In this document: piece by piece, positions 12,485 through 23,277 of the stretch | Layout: each line of letters opens with the position of its first letter | Position numbering within the stretch: the stretch's first letter is position 1 | Notes under the pieces: generated by a model | The model's database searches: none | What the model was told of the DNA's origin: nothing | Seen by the model: the letters and a program-made list of their open reading frames with translations, nothing else | Program-made: the position numbers and the translations under genes | Source: Erigeron canadensis | Lineage: Eukaryota; Streptophyta; Magnoliopsida; Asterales; Asteraceae | DNA: 64,000 nucleotides | Reading direction: 5' to 3' | Assembly: GCF_010389155.1 (NCBI RefSeq) | Contig: NC_057768.1 | Location: forward strand, 43,379,633-43,443,632

Positions 12485-15400
12485 ATGACATTGCCGCGAT
12501 CTGCATCTGTACCTGTAGGTGAAGAACGGAAAAGAGGAATCTATTCGGACTATCCAGATTTAGCCCGGTTCTTACCGCCCGATTTAGCTGACCCGATGAC
12601 TGCTTTTATCAAACTCGATGATTCCCCTATGTTCCAGAAACAGGTCCTCCTATTTATTTTTAACTTTATTTATTTTCTTCTTCGTATTATCATTATTAAT
12701 AAAATATAATATAATTTAATGCAGTACGAAGTTGTTAGTACGAGGTTTTGCTTTCATTTCAAGTAATCTCTACATGTACTTATACTACTACTTAATTAAT
12801 ATTAAATAATTAATTATGTTGATTAAAGTTATGTATTTGATTGATTTGGTAATAAATGCTTTAACTTGTTTTGTATAACTTGTAAAAATGTTTAAAATTT
12901 AAGTTTGGTAGCATTTCAAAGGTTGCTTATGGCGGTTTTTGATAGTTTTGGGGGGTGGTGTAAGGGAGAGTGTTTGGTTACATGTATACAAAAAAGGATG
13001 AGGTGGCTTATCATGATTGGTAGTGTTAGAATCTTCAAATTCGTGCGATGTGGCGTTAAGGAATAGTTTCAGCTGGTTTCTTGATTTCATGACATATTGT
13101 GGTAGTTTTGGCGGTCTATGGTGGCATCCATCGGGATCATGGTCCATGGATTATCCATTATCCTCCATGTTTTGATTTTATTGGTGTTACTTTTTGACCA
13201 TTGGTTGATTGGTTCGATGGATGCTTTGGCCTTTAAGTAAGATCGTTGGCTTTACGAGTGCCAATCCATGGCCATCCTCTCCGCGGTTACCTGGATTGGA
13301 TATACGTCATCAGTGGTGTAAGAGATGGCATGGATCATGGTTTGAGAGGATGGGAGAGAGGGTACATATCCCATCATTAAAAAACATGAAGAGATGATGA
13401 CATGGCGCCTTGCAATTAGCGCTCTTTAATGTTAAAAGCAGAGGGGGTAAATACTGTTATTAGTATAGACTATAAATAGATTAGTTATCATTTTATGAAG
13501 CATGTAGATAGGCGTTCTCTGTTAATTTCTGTTTCTAATCATATATAAAGAAGTTAAAAGTACGTAGTTTGGTGTTAAAGTCTCAATTGACACATAGGGT
13601 TTATTATTAGGTTTTTGAATCTTTTCCATTAAAGAAAACCTACTATGTGTTGTCTTAAACGGTGCCATGTTTGTGTAGGTGCGTTATCTTGAACAAACAA
13701 CGGATGAGCTAAAAGTTCGATGTCAGAAACTACACAAAGGGAGCAAAAAGTATATGTAAGAGCTGAACGAATAATCACTGTTTGTTTTTTTGTGCTGAAA
13801 GACCAATTTGAATGACAGCTATTTGCGTAATTTTACCCTAGATCTGAAGCGATGAATGACAATGGATTGCTTGATGAATGTTCCGAATAACAATTAACAA
13901 AAGCTATTGGTTAAGATTTATGAAGGATTAAATGATAAATATTTAATACACGACAATGAGATATAAGCAAGGATATTTTTTTCTGAAAAAAGTTCCAACA
14001 ATATTATGAGAATATCACTAACATACTGATTTTTGTTAGTGGAGTGCCTAATTACTGGTTTATAACCTTTTTATTGGTTTAGTTTATTAATAGAATTCTA
14101 GGTTAGATGTACTGCTAAGAATAATAACAACATGTGGATCCATGGGTAACTGTTGTTATTATTGACCTCAGGGACGGTCTAGGAGAAGCATGCAATATGG
14201 ACTATATTTTTGCAGACTCGTTAGAGGCGTTTGGTGGCGGCCAAGATGATCCAGTTAGTGTATCTATTGGAGGTTGGTTTAATGGATTCTATATTACATA
14301 CCCTATGATCTATTAAATGCACATGAGAAGTTACTATTTTTTTGGTTTATATCTGAAAGGTCCTATAATGTCGAAGTTTGTATCTGCTTTTCGAGAAATT
14401 GAAACTTTTAAGGAGCTTCTTCGGTCCCAAGTAAGTGAGAAATTGCATTTAAAGCTAATTTATGGCAATTTGTACTTCTTGAGATAGAATTACTCTTTTT
14501 TTTTTCCTCGAATACCATATACAGAATTCAAAAGATCATCAATTGTATACTCGTAATTCACAGAACCCAAACTCGTGTAACCTCTTACATCAAGGTTGGG
14601 TATTTTAGAGTTTTATATTTCTATCGTATTTTTTTGCAGGTTGAACATTTGCTTGTTGATCGTTTAGCTCAGTTTTTGGCCGATGATCTTCAAGACACAA
14701 AGGTGATCTTCTCAAATAGCAATAAAATTTGTGAGACAGATTGCCAAATATAGTGGAAGTTGTTATACATATTTCGTTCTGTATCTCCTAAATATATATC
14801 CTTCCTAGTTGCCCCAACTTTTGATTCTATCTAAACTATTGTGAAAAGAATATCTGTTTTGGGATCCCCTAAATTTAAAACATTGGTTTTAAAATGAAGG
14901 AATCTAAGCCTTAGATCACCCCCGAGAATTTCAACCCTTGGATCATCTAATCTTGTAACCAAACACCGCCATTTCCCCCTCTGACTATGTAAACAAACAC
15001 ACAACTTTATGTACACACTAACACTACATAAAATTTACAAACGTACCAAAGCGTCACTCTTTTCTCTTCTCACCACAGCCACAACCATCATTTCCTTTAG
15101 ATACCTTCGCCACAATGTGTGGGCCCAAGGCTAGTTTTTATCACTTAAATAGTTGTTGCATATGTTCCTTAATTTTCATCAGTCATCTAGTAAAGGTGTA
15201 ATTGATATTCAGTAGGATTATTGATGCATGAATGGTTTTTTCAGTTTTTAAATTATGAAAACCTAGTTTAATTGTCTTGCAAGATTATAAAGTCTTTTGT
15301 ATAGTTCTTCTTTACATCATCCCTATATGCTTCGAGCTCTCCATTTTACGGTAGCTCATCTAAATAATTTTTTTTTCTCAGGACTCACGTAAACGATTTG

Positions 15401-18400
15401 ATAAAGCTACATATGCATATGATCAGGTATATCGCTACAAATTTTCTTAATCTGTTTCTTTATCACAATTAATTAGGCAATTCTTGTGACTAAAGAGGTG
15501 ATTACCTGGGTCTAATTTAGGAAATAGTATATGACTTTCTAAATATTTCTTTTGTGACCAATTTTTTTTTCTTTCAGCGTGTTGGTATATTGTGCATTTA
15601 TGATACTACTCATTATGGTTTAGTTGTATTGATTTTTTTTTACGGGTGCAGGCTCGTGAAAAGGTTGCATCGTTGAAAAGGAGCACACGAGACGAAGTTG
15701 TTGCTGAACTAGAGGAGGTATGGTATGACCTTTCATGTATTCTGGCTTGTAAATTACATGTGCAGGAGCTTATTTGGAGTCATTTTGCAGGACTTGCAAA
15801 ACCAAAAATCTGCATTTGAGAGGAGCAGATTTAATCTAGTATGTGTAATAATTTTTCAGCGTTTTCTGTATACATTTAGCAAATGTTATTCATTTTTAAG
15901 GTTTAAGATTTTCTCCATGGTGTTTTATAAGGAATGCAGGTACATTCTCTCATGAATATAGAGGCAAAAAAGAAATACACATTTTTGGAATCTCTTAGTG
16001 CAATAATGGATGCACATTTGAGATATTTCAAGCTGGTGGGTTGTTTGAAAATTTTGAAATTAAGCAAGTTATTATGTTATTTATTTTGTACTAATCACAC
16101 TGTTTTGACTTTGTAGGGCTATGAATTGTTGAGTCAAATGGAGCCTTTCATTCATCAGGTTGTTCTTAATGTTTTGATTGGTAATATCAATATCTTTTTC
16201 AACGATAGTCTAGTAGTATAAAGCTGTAACAAAAGGGTAACTAATTTAATACAAGTGGTGGTGTTGGTATCAGGTGTTGACATATGCCCAACAATCTAAG
16301 GAGCAGGCAAGTATTGAACAAGATAGACTTGCAAAGAGAATTCAAGAGTTTAGGACACACACAGAAATGAAGGAGGCAGTGCCTAGTAACATGGGGCGTG
16401 TTAATGGTGTTGGAATGAGCTCTGATAAAAATATAGAAGCAATAATGCAGTCCACTACAAAAGGAACAGTAAGTAGTTATCTCTTATTTCTCCGGCTTTT
16501 AGGCATCTCTATAAAGGCATACTTGGAGGAACGTTGAAATGTTTTCACATTTTATGCTTTAAAGCCCAAGATGCTACATCTTTTATACTCTCCCACTGTT
16601 TTGAAATTTAGAAGCAGTACACACAATTTTGGGGATGTTTGGTTGTGCGTTTAAACTTTTAAGGTGATTAGGTGACTTTGAATAATCAGCTGTAATCTAA
16701 GTATCTAACGGATTGTAGGATATGGGGCTTGATGTGCTTTTGTTGTTTGAAATTGTAAGTCAGATAATCAGCTGTTTGAATGCTTTGCAAGTTCTAATTT
16801 TTTTAAGAAAATGATACATAAAGTGACCAAATTGACATTCTTGTGGAAAAGGAGATGTTTTCCGCGATGGGATATCTCAAGTCACTGACATCGGGTTAAA
16901 AGAAGGGTAATTAGGTAATTGACCTACCCATAGATAATCAATCTATTCCAGCTACTATGAAACAAGTTACGTGAAACTGATTAATTGACTCCTAAAGAAT
17001 ATGATAATCAGAATAATAGTATGTCAATCCGAAACTTATGAAACTGATAGTATGGCTATAAATTGCAATTTTCAGATACTCAGTCGTTTGTAATGTGCCG
17101 ATACTCCTTGCAGGTCCAGACCATCAAGCAAGGGTATCTTTTAAAACGATCTTCAAGTTTGAGAGCAGATTGGAAGAGGCGATTCTTTGTACTTGATAGC
17201 CGCGGGAACTTATATTATCACCGGATTCTGCCCAACAAACCTGTGGTAGGTTATAGTGCAGTTTATGTATTTTTAGTTTTCTCTTCTGACAAAAGTTCTT
17301 GTAATTGTAACCTCTTGTGTTTTTTCATCGTCCTAAGCTCTTGATCATGTTAAATAATGTTATAGGGTGCACAATCAACAAATTCACTTCAATCTGCTGA
17401 ACACCATAGTCGTGTATTTGGAAGGTTTCGAGCAAGACATAGCAGGGCATCATCACACGATGAGGAAAACTTGGAATGTCATACTGTAGACCTTCGTACT
17501 TCGACAATAAAAGTTGATGCTGAGGATTCAGATTTGCGTTTGTGCTTCAGGATAATTTCACCCTCGAAAACTTACACATTGCAGGTTAGATTGATTCAAA
17601 TGTGAAAATTTTAGAAGAAATGATGCAGACAAAAATTTACCTTTTAGACCAGCTTAGGGACACATATAATATAGGTAAAGGTGGCAAAACGGCAGGTCCA
17701 GTAAGTGTCAAATGGGTTTGGGTCGAAATTGGGTAATTTTTTAGTACAGGTCAAAATGAGTAATCTTTTGGAAGGTCAAAAGCAATAGAGGTTGGGTCGA
17801 TTTATACACACACTGTTCAAAAGCGTTAAATTTATGTTAATAGTAATACTTTAAATATGATACAAAAATTGTCTTTAATCATATTACTCATTTCCTTTTG
17901 AAGGTATCTTTGTTGTTACCACTTCGACACTGTTTAACCCTAATGAACCAATTTTTTTGAGTTAGAGATTTTTCTCCCCTACTTACAGGGCAAGAGCTTG
18001 AAAACTTTTTTTGTTCTACTGAATGGTGTAAAAACTCCCTTTGTTTATTGTTCATCTACACTTATTTGAAGTTTCACTAGTGTAGTATAGTTTTTTTTAT
18101 GTGGTTCTGGAAATTGGCAGGCTGAAAATGAAGGTGATAGGATTGACTGGATGAACAAGATCACAGGAGTGATTGCTTCTCTCTTGAACTCCCACTTGAA
18201 ACAGGTTAAACTCTTTGAAAGTTCGCTCATTTATCATTTCTGTGTTCTTATCTTACTGTAACTTCTGCAGCCACATTTCAACAGAAGTAATATGGGAAGT
18301 ACCCTTGATACAGTTGGTGAAGATTATGCTGTTTCACAAGTCGATGAAATGGGATCTATATTCGATAACATAAATATCAATCAAGCAGATTGTGTTGCTA

Positions 18401-20418
18401 ACATTCTTCGGGAGATCCCTGGAAATGATCTATGTGCAGAATGTGGTGCAACTGAACCTGATTGGGCATCTCTTAATTTAGGCATATTAATGTGCATTGA
18501 ATGTTCCGGTGTACATCGGAATCTAGGGGTTCACATATCGAAGGTGCAATCCTTATTCACACATATAAGGATTCCGTCTCTTGATGTCTAACTGATTAAA
18601 TTCTGTTTACATTATTGCAGGTTAGATCAATTAGTCTTGATGTTAAAGTTTGGGAACCTACTGTAATGGATTTGTTTCAGAATTTGGGTAATTCATACTG
18701 CAATTCCATATGGGAAAGTTTACTTGAAACTAGTAGGTGAGCATTAACTAAATTTCAACGGAATGCGCTGTCTTCTTTTTTTATGTCAACAATTGTTCCT
18801 GCCAGCTAATATTACTTTTCAAATTGATAATTGTCTAATAACATAACTTGGTATGATTTTTCTTTTGGACAACCATCTTTGTTTTCTTTTATAAACTTTT
18901 CAACTTCTAAATTCGGTTGTAAGGTAATTCATAAGGATTATGAGATCAAATGATGATGTGGTGGTATGTTTGACGATGTTGACTTATATTTTGAAGTGGC
19001 ACTCAGAAAACAAGTTATCAGTTGACAAGGTTGAAGAATACCTTAAATTGGTAAACTTCAAAAGTTGGGGGATGAATTAAAGAAAATAAAAATAGACACC
19101 CAAAACATAAATCAAACTAAACTACGATACCTTGTAATGTATATCTATTGTTAATCATTGAAGTCCTGTGGTAACCTCGGCTATCTGAATTTTTTATATG
19201 TAGTGAGGATGCATCGAGTTTTAATAAACCTACTCCAAGGGATGCATTTCAACAGAGGGAGAAGTATATCATTGCAAAGGTATATGCTGAGCTGCATGCT
19301 AATTTATGTTTCAGAACCCCTTAGTCGAACACCAGAAGTGTGAATCATTGTTTTTTGTTTCCAGTATGTGGAGAAGCAATTAATCTCTCAAGAAGAAACC
19401 TCTACTACCACCCCCTCCCATGCCACTAGGATATGGGAAGCAGTTAAGAATAACGATATACGGGAAGTATATCGTCTAATTGCTACGTCAAGTACCAATA
19501 TAGTCAATACCACATATAACGAGGTGGCTGGTGCTGATCTGTTTCACGCTCTTCACGACCATGCTGCTACCGAAAAAAACGATCCATTAAACTGTAAAAA
19601 TATGAAGGATTCTAGTAAGCCGGAAAGTTGTCTAGAAGGGTGTACATTATTGCATCTAGCATGTAATTCTGGCTTTCAGGTGATGATGGAATTACTGTTA
19701 CAGAGTGGTGCTGATATAAACAAGCCTGACTACCATGGTAGGACACCACTTCACCACTGTATCTTCTCCAGCAACAACAAATTAGCCAAGTATATGCTCA
19801 GAAGGTAGTGTCATTATTTGCTCTTGCCATCTTTATTTTGCTGTTTAAAGTCTATATCCTACAAGCCATGCCTTCTCTTTTTGTAGAGTTGACAATATGG
19901 GCGAGGCGGGGAGGGTAGGTAATGGGTCAAAATGGGTTTTAATTCTGTATGGATTGAAATGGGGCCGGCCGGGTCAGATTGGGTTGGCCCGGAATAGTTT
20001 TTTCCCAGAGTTTCATAAATGACAAGTGTGTAGAATATGATTACAAAAGTTATAGTACTATCCACCTGTTGATCTAACTATCTGAAAACAATTATTTAGG
20101 AAGTTCATATACTACATTGTACTTTTGGCTGACTTCTGAATTTTTTTGACCCAATTTCGTTTAATCTAATTTTTTTAGTCTATCCGCGTGACTGGTAAAA
20201 CATAATGCAAATTGAACCATTTGAAGTAAACAATTCGAAATGCACCCTCTTGTCCATAGTTTCATTAGCTATGCCTTTTTTTCTTAATGTGTATTTGCTT
20301 TAGAGGGGCGATTGCATCAATCAAAGACGGGGGAGGGCGAGTTGCCCTAGAACGAGCAATGGAAATGGGAGCAATCACTGATGATGAGTTATTAATCTTG
20401 CTATCGGAGGGCAAGTGA
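12485..20418 (+). CDS. ArfGAP with BAR, PH and ankyrin domains (AGD1/2/4-like), 19 exons, 805 aa
   Basis: Exons: 12485-12643, 13679-13755, 14172-14272, 14360-14430, 14640-14702, 15382-15426, 15652-15717, 15791-15838, 15940-16035, 16117-16158, 16274-16468, 17114-17245, 17366-17584, 18121-18204, 18271-18543, 18621-18736, 19204-19279, 19365-19804 and 20304-20418. All are GT-AG and in frame. The protein is a vesicle-coat regulator that would stimulate GTP hydrolysis by Arf. A BAR coiled-coil spans about 41-270 ([38 protein letters not shown]). PH lies at about 324-466 ([20 protein letters not shown], split by a long loop, then [10 protein letters not shown]). The ArfGAP zinc finger CX2CX16CX2C uses C521, C524, C541 and C544, with arginine finger R549 (VHRNLG). 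Ankyrin repeats follow about 711-785 ([22 protein letters not shown]). The first ATG adds 37 residues before the usual MxxFIKLDD start; an in-frame ATG at 12596 is the conventional start. Confidence 0.93.
12895..13400. repeat. MITE-like block in intron 1 of the ArfGAP gene
   Basis: This part of intron 1 has a richer GC content, several GG-rich words (GGTGGTGTAAGGGAGAG, GCGGTCTATGGTGGCATCC) and ends rich in GGCG, unlike the flanking AT-rich intron. No gene is supported. Its identity is unresolved. Confidence 0.3.
17680..17900. repeat. Intronic GGGTCAAA-type repeat, copy 4
   Basis: In intron 13 of the ArfGAP gene: AAAGGTGGCAAAACGGCAGG at the left, then TCAAATGGGTTTGGGTCG and GGTCAAAATGAGTAAT. 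Member of the six-copy intronic family. Confidence 0.5.
19885..20190. repeat. Intronic GGGTCAAA-type repeat, copy 5
   Basis: In the last intron of the ArfGAP gene: GACAATATGGGCGAGGCGGGG, AATGGGTCAAAATGGGTTT and GGCCGGGTCAGATTGGG. Right part has TTTTTTTGACCCAATTTCG. The most GC-rich copy of the family. Confidence 0.5.
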
Positions 20419-22164
20419 AAGTTTACAACTGTTGCCTGTTGATTCCTCCTTTTATGTGCCTTGGGTGGATCATAGATTAGGTTGCACAGAAAGGATAGAG
20501 ACTCTGAGAGTATATAACTCTATCGATCTTTTGACGCTGCCATGGAAGAAATCTGAATATCTTTGTACTCTTGGTCACAGCTAACACAGATTTTCACTTG
20601 TATTTGTGATCTACTTCCTAATTTGTGTTGTTATTATGTTCTATAATTTATTATAAACCCGTCTTGTCTGCTGATGTTGACCCTGGTGTTGCTTCTGTAT
20701 ACCGGATTCATGCTTAAAGTTGATACTTGTATGTTGTAGCGTATAGGTTTACATTATATTATACGGAGTATTATATAGGAAAGTAATCACTCATGCTTCT
20801 ACGCTGATGCCAAGCCAGCTTTTATTTTTTAATAAAAGTTCTACTTTTTGTTTAAGATGGTGGGATCCAAATTAGTGTATAAGATTGAAAGGCTGGTCAA
20901 ATTAGTAACAGATTGCCAAGATTGTTATTTAAGTAGAATCACATATATGACGTTAAAAAAAAGAAGTAAAATCATATGATCGTATCACTTTAATTGGTGT
21001 CAACAGTCGAGCTTCAAATTCATAAATTTAGAAGATGTGGGGTTTGTAATCAAATTGAGCCGATCCCGCTCGTTTAACTTTGGAATGTTTGTGGTTGGCT
21101 CATTTTGGGCCTTAAAAAGTAAAATAATCGTGCCATAAATATTGAAAACCACAAAAACTAACATGTGGCTCTAAGAATTGTCCTTTCCAATTTCTTTATG
21201 TCAAAGCCACAAATATTCATTTTTGTTAATTTTTTTTTTTAGTCATGAACATTAGAATTCCAAATGGACAGCTTTGTATTGAATTTTCGTTTGAATGATG
21301 TGATGTCTAGAACTTTCTGATATTTTTCCTTAAAAATTCATCATTAATAAAAACTAAACATTTATGTAAAGGCCAATCAAGTTCGTAACTAGTACTGTAG
21401 TAATGAAAATGGTCTTAATAGTATTTTTAAATGAAATAAACTAGGGTTATATCCGGCCGTTGTTCGGGATAACAACTGAACATAGACTTGAATGTGGGTA
21501 GTTAATTCTAACATGTCAATCGTTACCATTAGACAAAAAAACAATCGTTAAACAATACACCGTTAATCTTAAAACATTAAAAACTGTGATGACGAAATAT
21601 AAACTTACGATGTTCTTGGAAGATAAATATAAGAAGCTAAAAACTTTGATTGTGAAAATTAAAATAAAGTGGTATCACATAATTGTTAAACATAAAACTT
21701 TAATGGTAAAAATAAAAAGTTTTAAAAAGATTTAGTGGTTAAAGTGTGAAACACTAAAATATTATCACCCTAAATAAAAGAAAAAAAAAACTCAATAAGT
21801 TAAAGTAACATCTACATAACACGATACCTTAAACACTAAAACTGAAAAGAAATAAAAACAGCTGTCTGCTAGCTTCACTGTTCACCTGAAATAAGTTTAA
21901 ATAGGTTGTAATATGGTTTGATCGAAATGTTAAAAGAATTTCATCTTTTTCTAATTAAAAGTTTGTTTTAAAGGGAGAAAGATTGATAATATCATGTCTG
22001 TTTTACAAAATAGTTATTACTAGCATTAGCAACTTTTTAATATAAACCAAAACAATTACCGATACCCTAAAATATATCGTGTAGACACAAGTGAAAATGA
22101 TTGATGAAATTGAAAATATTTCTAACCAAAAACTTACATGCCAAAGTTTGTAATGGAATATATC
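20419..22164. other. Intergenic, AT-rich
   Basis: 3'-UTR-like sequence of the ArfGAP gene runs to about 20660. The remainder is AT-rich with no coding signal on either strand and no repeat that I could define. Confidence 0.4.
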
Positions 22165-23010
22165 TATACTTCTATACTATATTATAAAGTACGAGAGCAA
22201 GTACCCATGCGTTGCGGCGGTGAGATAGTGGGGTGATACCTAGGTCATAGAGTATGATAGGTTATAGGAGTTGATATGTCAGAGTATGATAGTCAAATGC
22301 CTTAGCCGTACGGGCTCCGCCCTCGGATTTAAAAATTTGTCGAAAGTATATCAAATGATATCTCTAATGAAAGAGCATGAAATTTTAAGAACACCAATAC
22401 AATTTTTATAATTTATCGATGTACGGTTTTTGAGATAAAAGATTTTGAATGAATTGGAGGAATAAATGATTTATGGAGGAGAAAGAAAAAAGATGATTGG
22501 TTGAGATTTGAGGAGAAAAAAGGGTATTATAGTTATTTTAGATAAATATAGAATATATAGGAGGGACATTTTGGGAAAGTACTTAAAATCAATATTGAAA
22601 ATTTGAAGTTCAATGTTGAAAATTTAAAAAAAATATGCTTTATAATATAATAATATAGAAATTCACTTTTCAACATTCAATTTTAACAATATACACATAT
22701 TAATGCATGATGTACTATACTTCAATGCATACAACTTTCTCTCTCTTCCATAAATCATTTTATTCTTTCAAAATCTTTTATCTCAAAAACCGTACATCGA
22801 TAAATTATAAAAATTATATGGGTATCGTTAAAATTTCATGCTCTTTCATTAGAGATGTCATTCGATATACTTTTGACGAATTTTTAAATCCTAGGGTGGA
22901 GCCCGTACGACTAAGGCATTTGGCTATGATATTCTATGACATATAACCTCCTATGACCAATTACATTTTATGACCTATCACCCTCATCATTTCACCTCTC
23001 GTCAAAAAGT
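22165..23010. repeat. Inverted pair of Helitron/MITE-like copies
   Basis: A left copy (about 22165-22660) starts TCTATACTATATTATAAAG, then AGTACCCATGCGTTGCGGCGG, and includes CGTACGGGCTCCGCCCTCGG, TTTGTCGAAAGTATATC and TCGATGTACGGTTTTTGAG. A right copy (about 22740-23005) holds the same words in reverse complement: CAAAAACCGTACATCGATAA, GATATACTTTTGACGAA and CTAGGGTGGAGCCCGTACG. The two would form a hairpin with arms of more than 200 bp. A third copy lies in direct orientation at 23965-24410. Confidence 0.8.
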
Positions 23011-23277
23011 AAGAGTGACAAATATGATTAACATTCATTTCGATTGAACTAAACCTAATTAACAACTAAAAATATTATGAAAATATCACTTTGAGATGAA
23101 GTGTTCAATATGATGTGAAAGGCTTCATATGTGACAATCAAAATCTTCCTTTAAAAAGTCCCTTCTCAACAAACTACTTTCCTTTGCTTCATTCATTTCC
23201 ATTTTGCTTCTAAAACAACTAGTGTACTATTCATCACTACAAAATCTAATCTATATCTTTCTGTGTATCTATCTATC

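Noticed and set aside
23263..23277. Earlier start for the ClpS-like protein
   Set aside because: The codon at 23263 is GTG; the first ATG at 23278 begins a good transit peptide.
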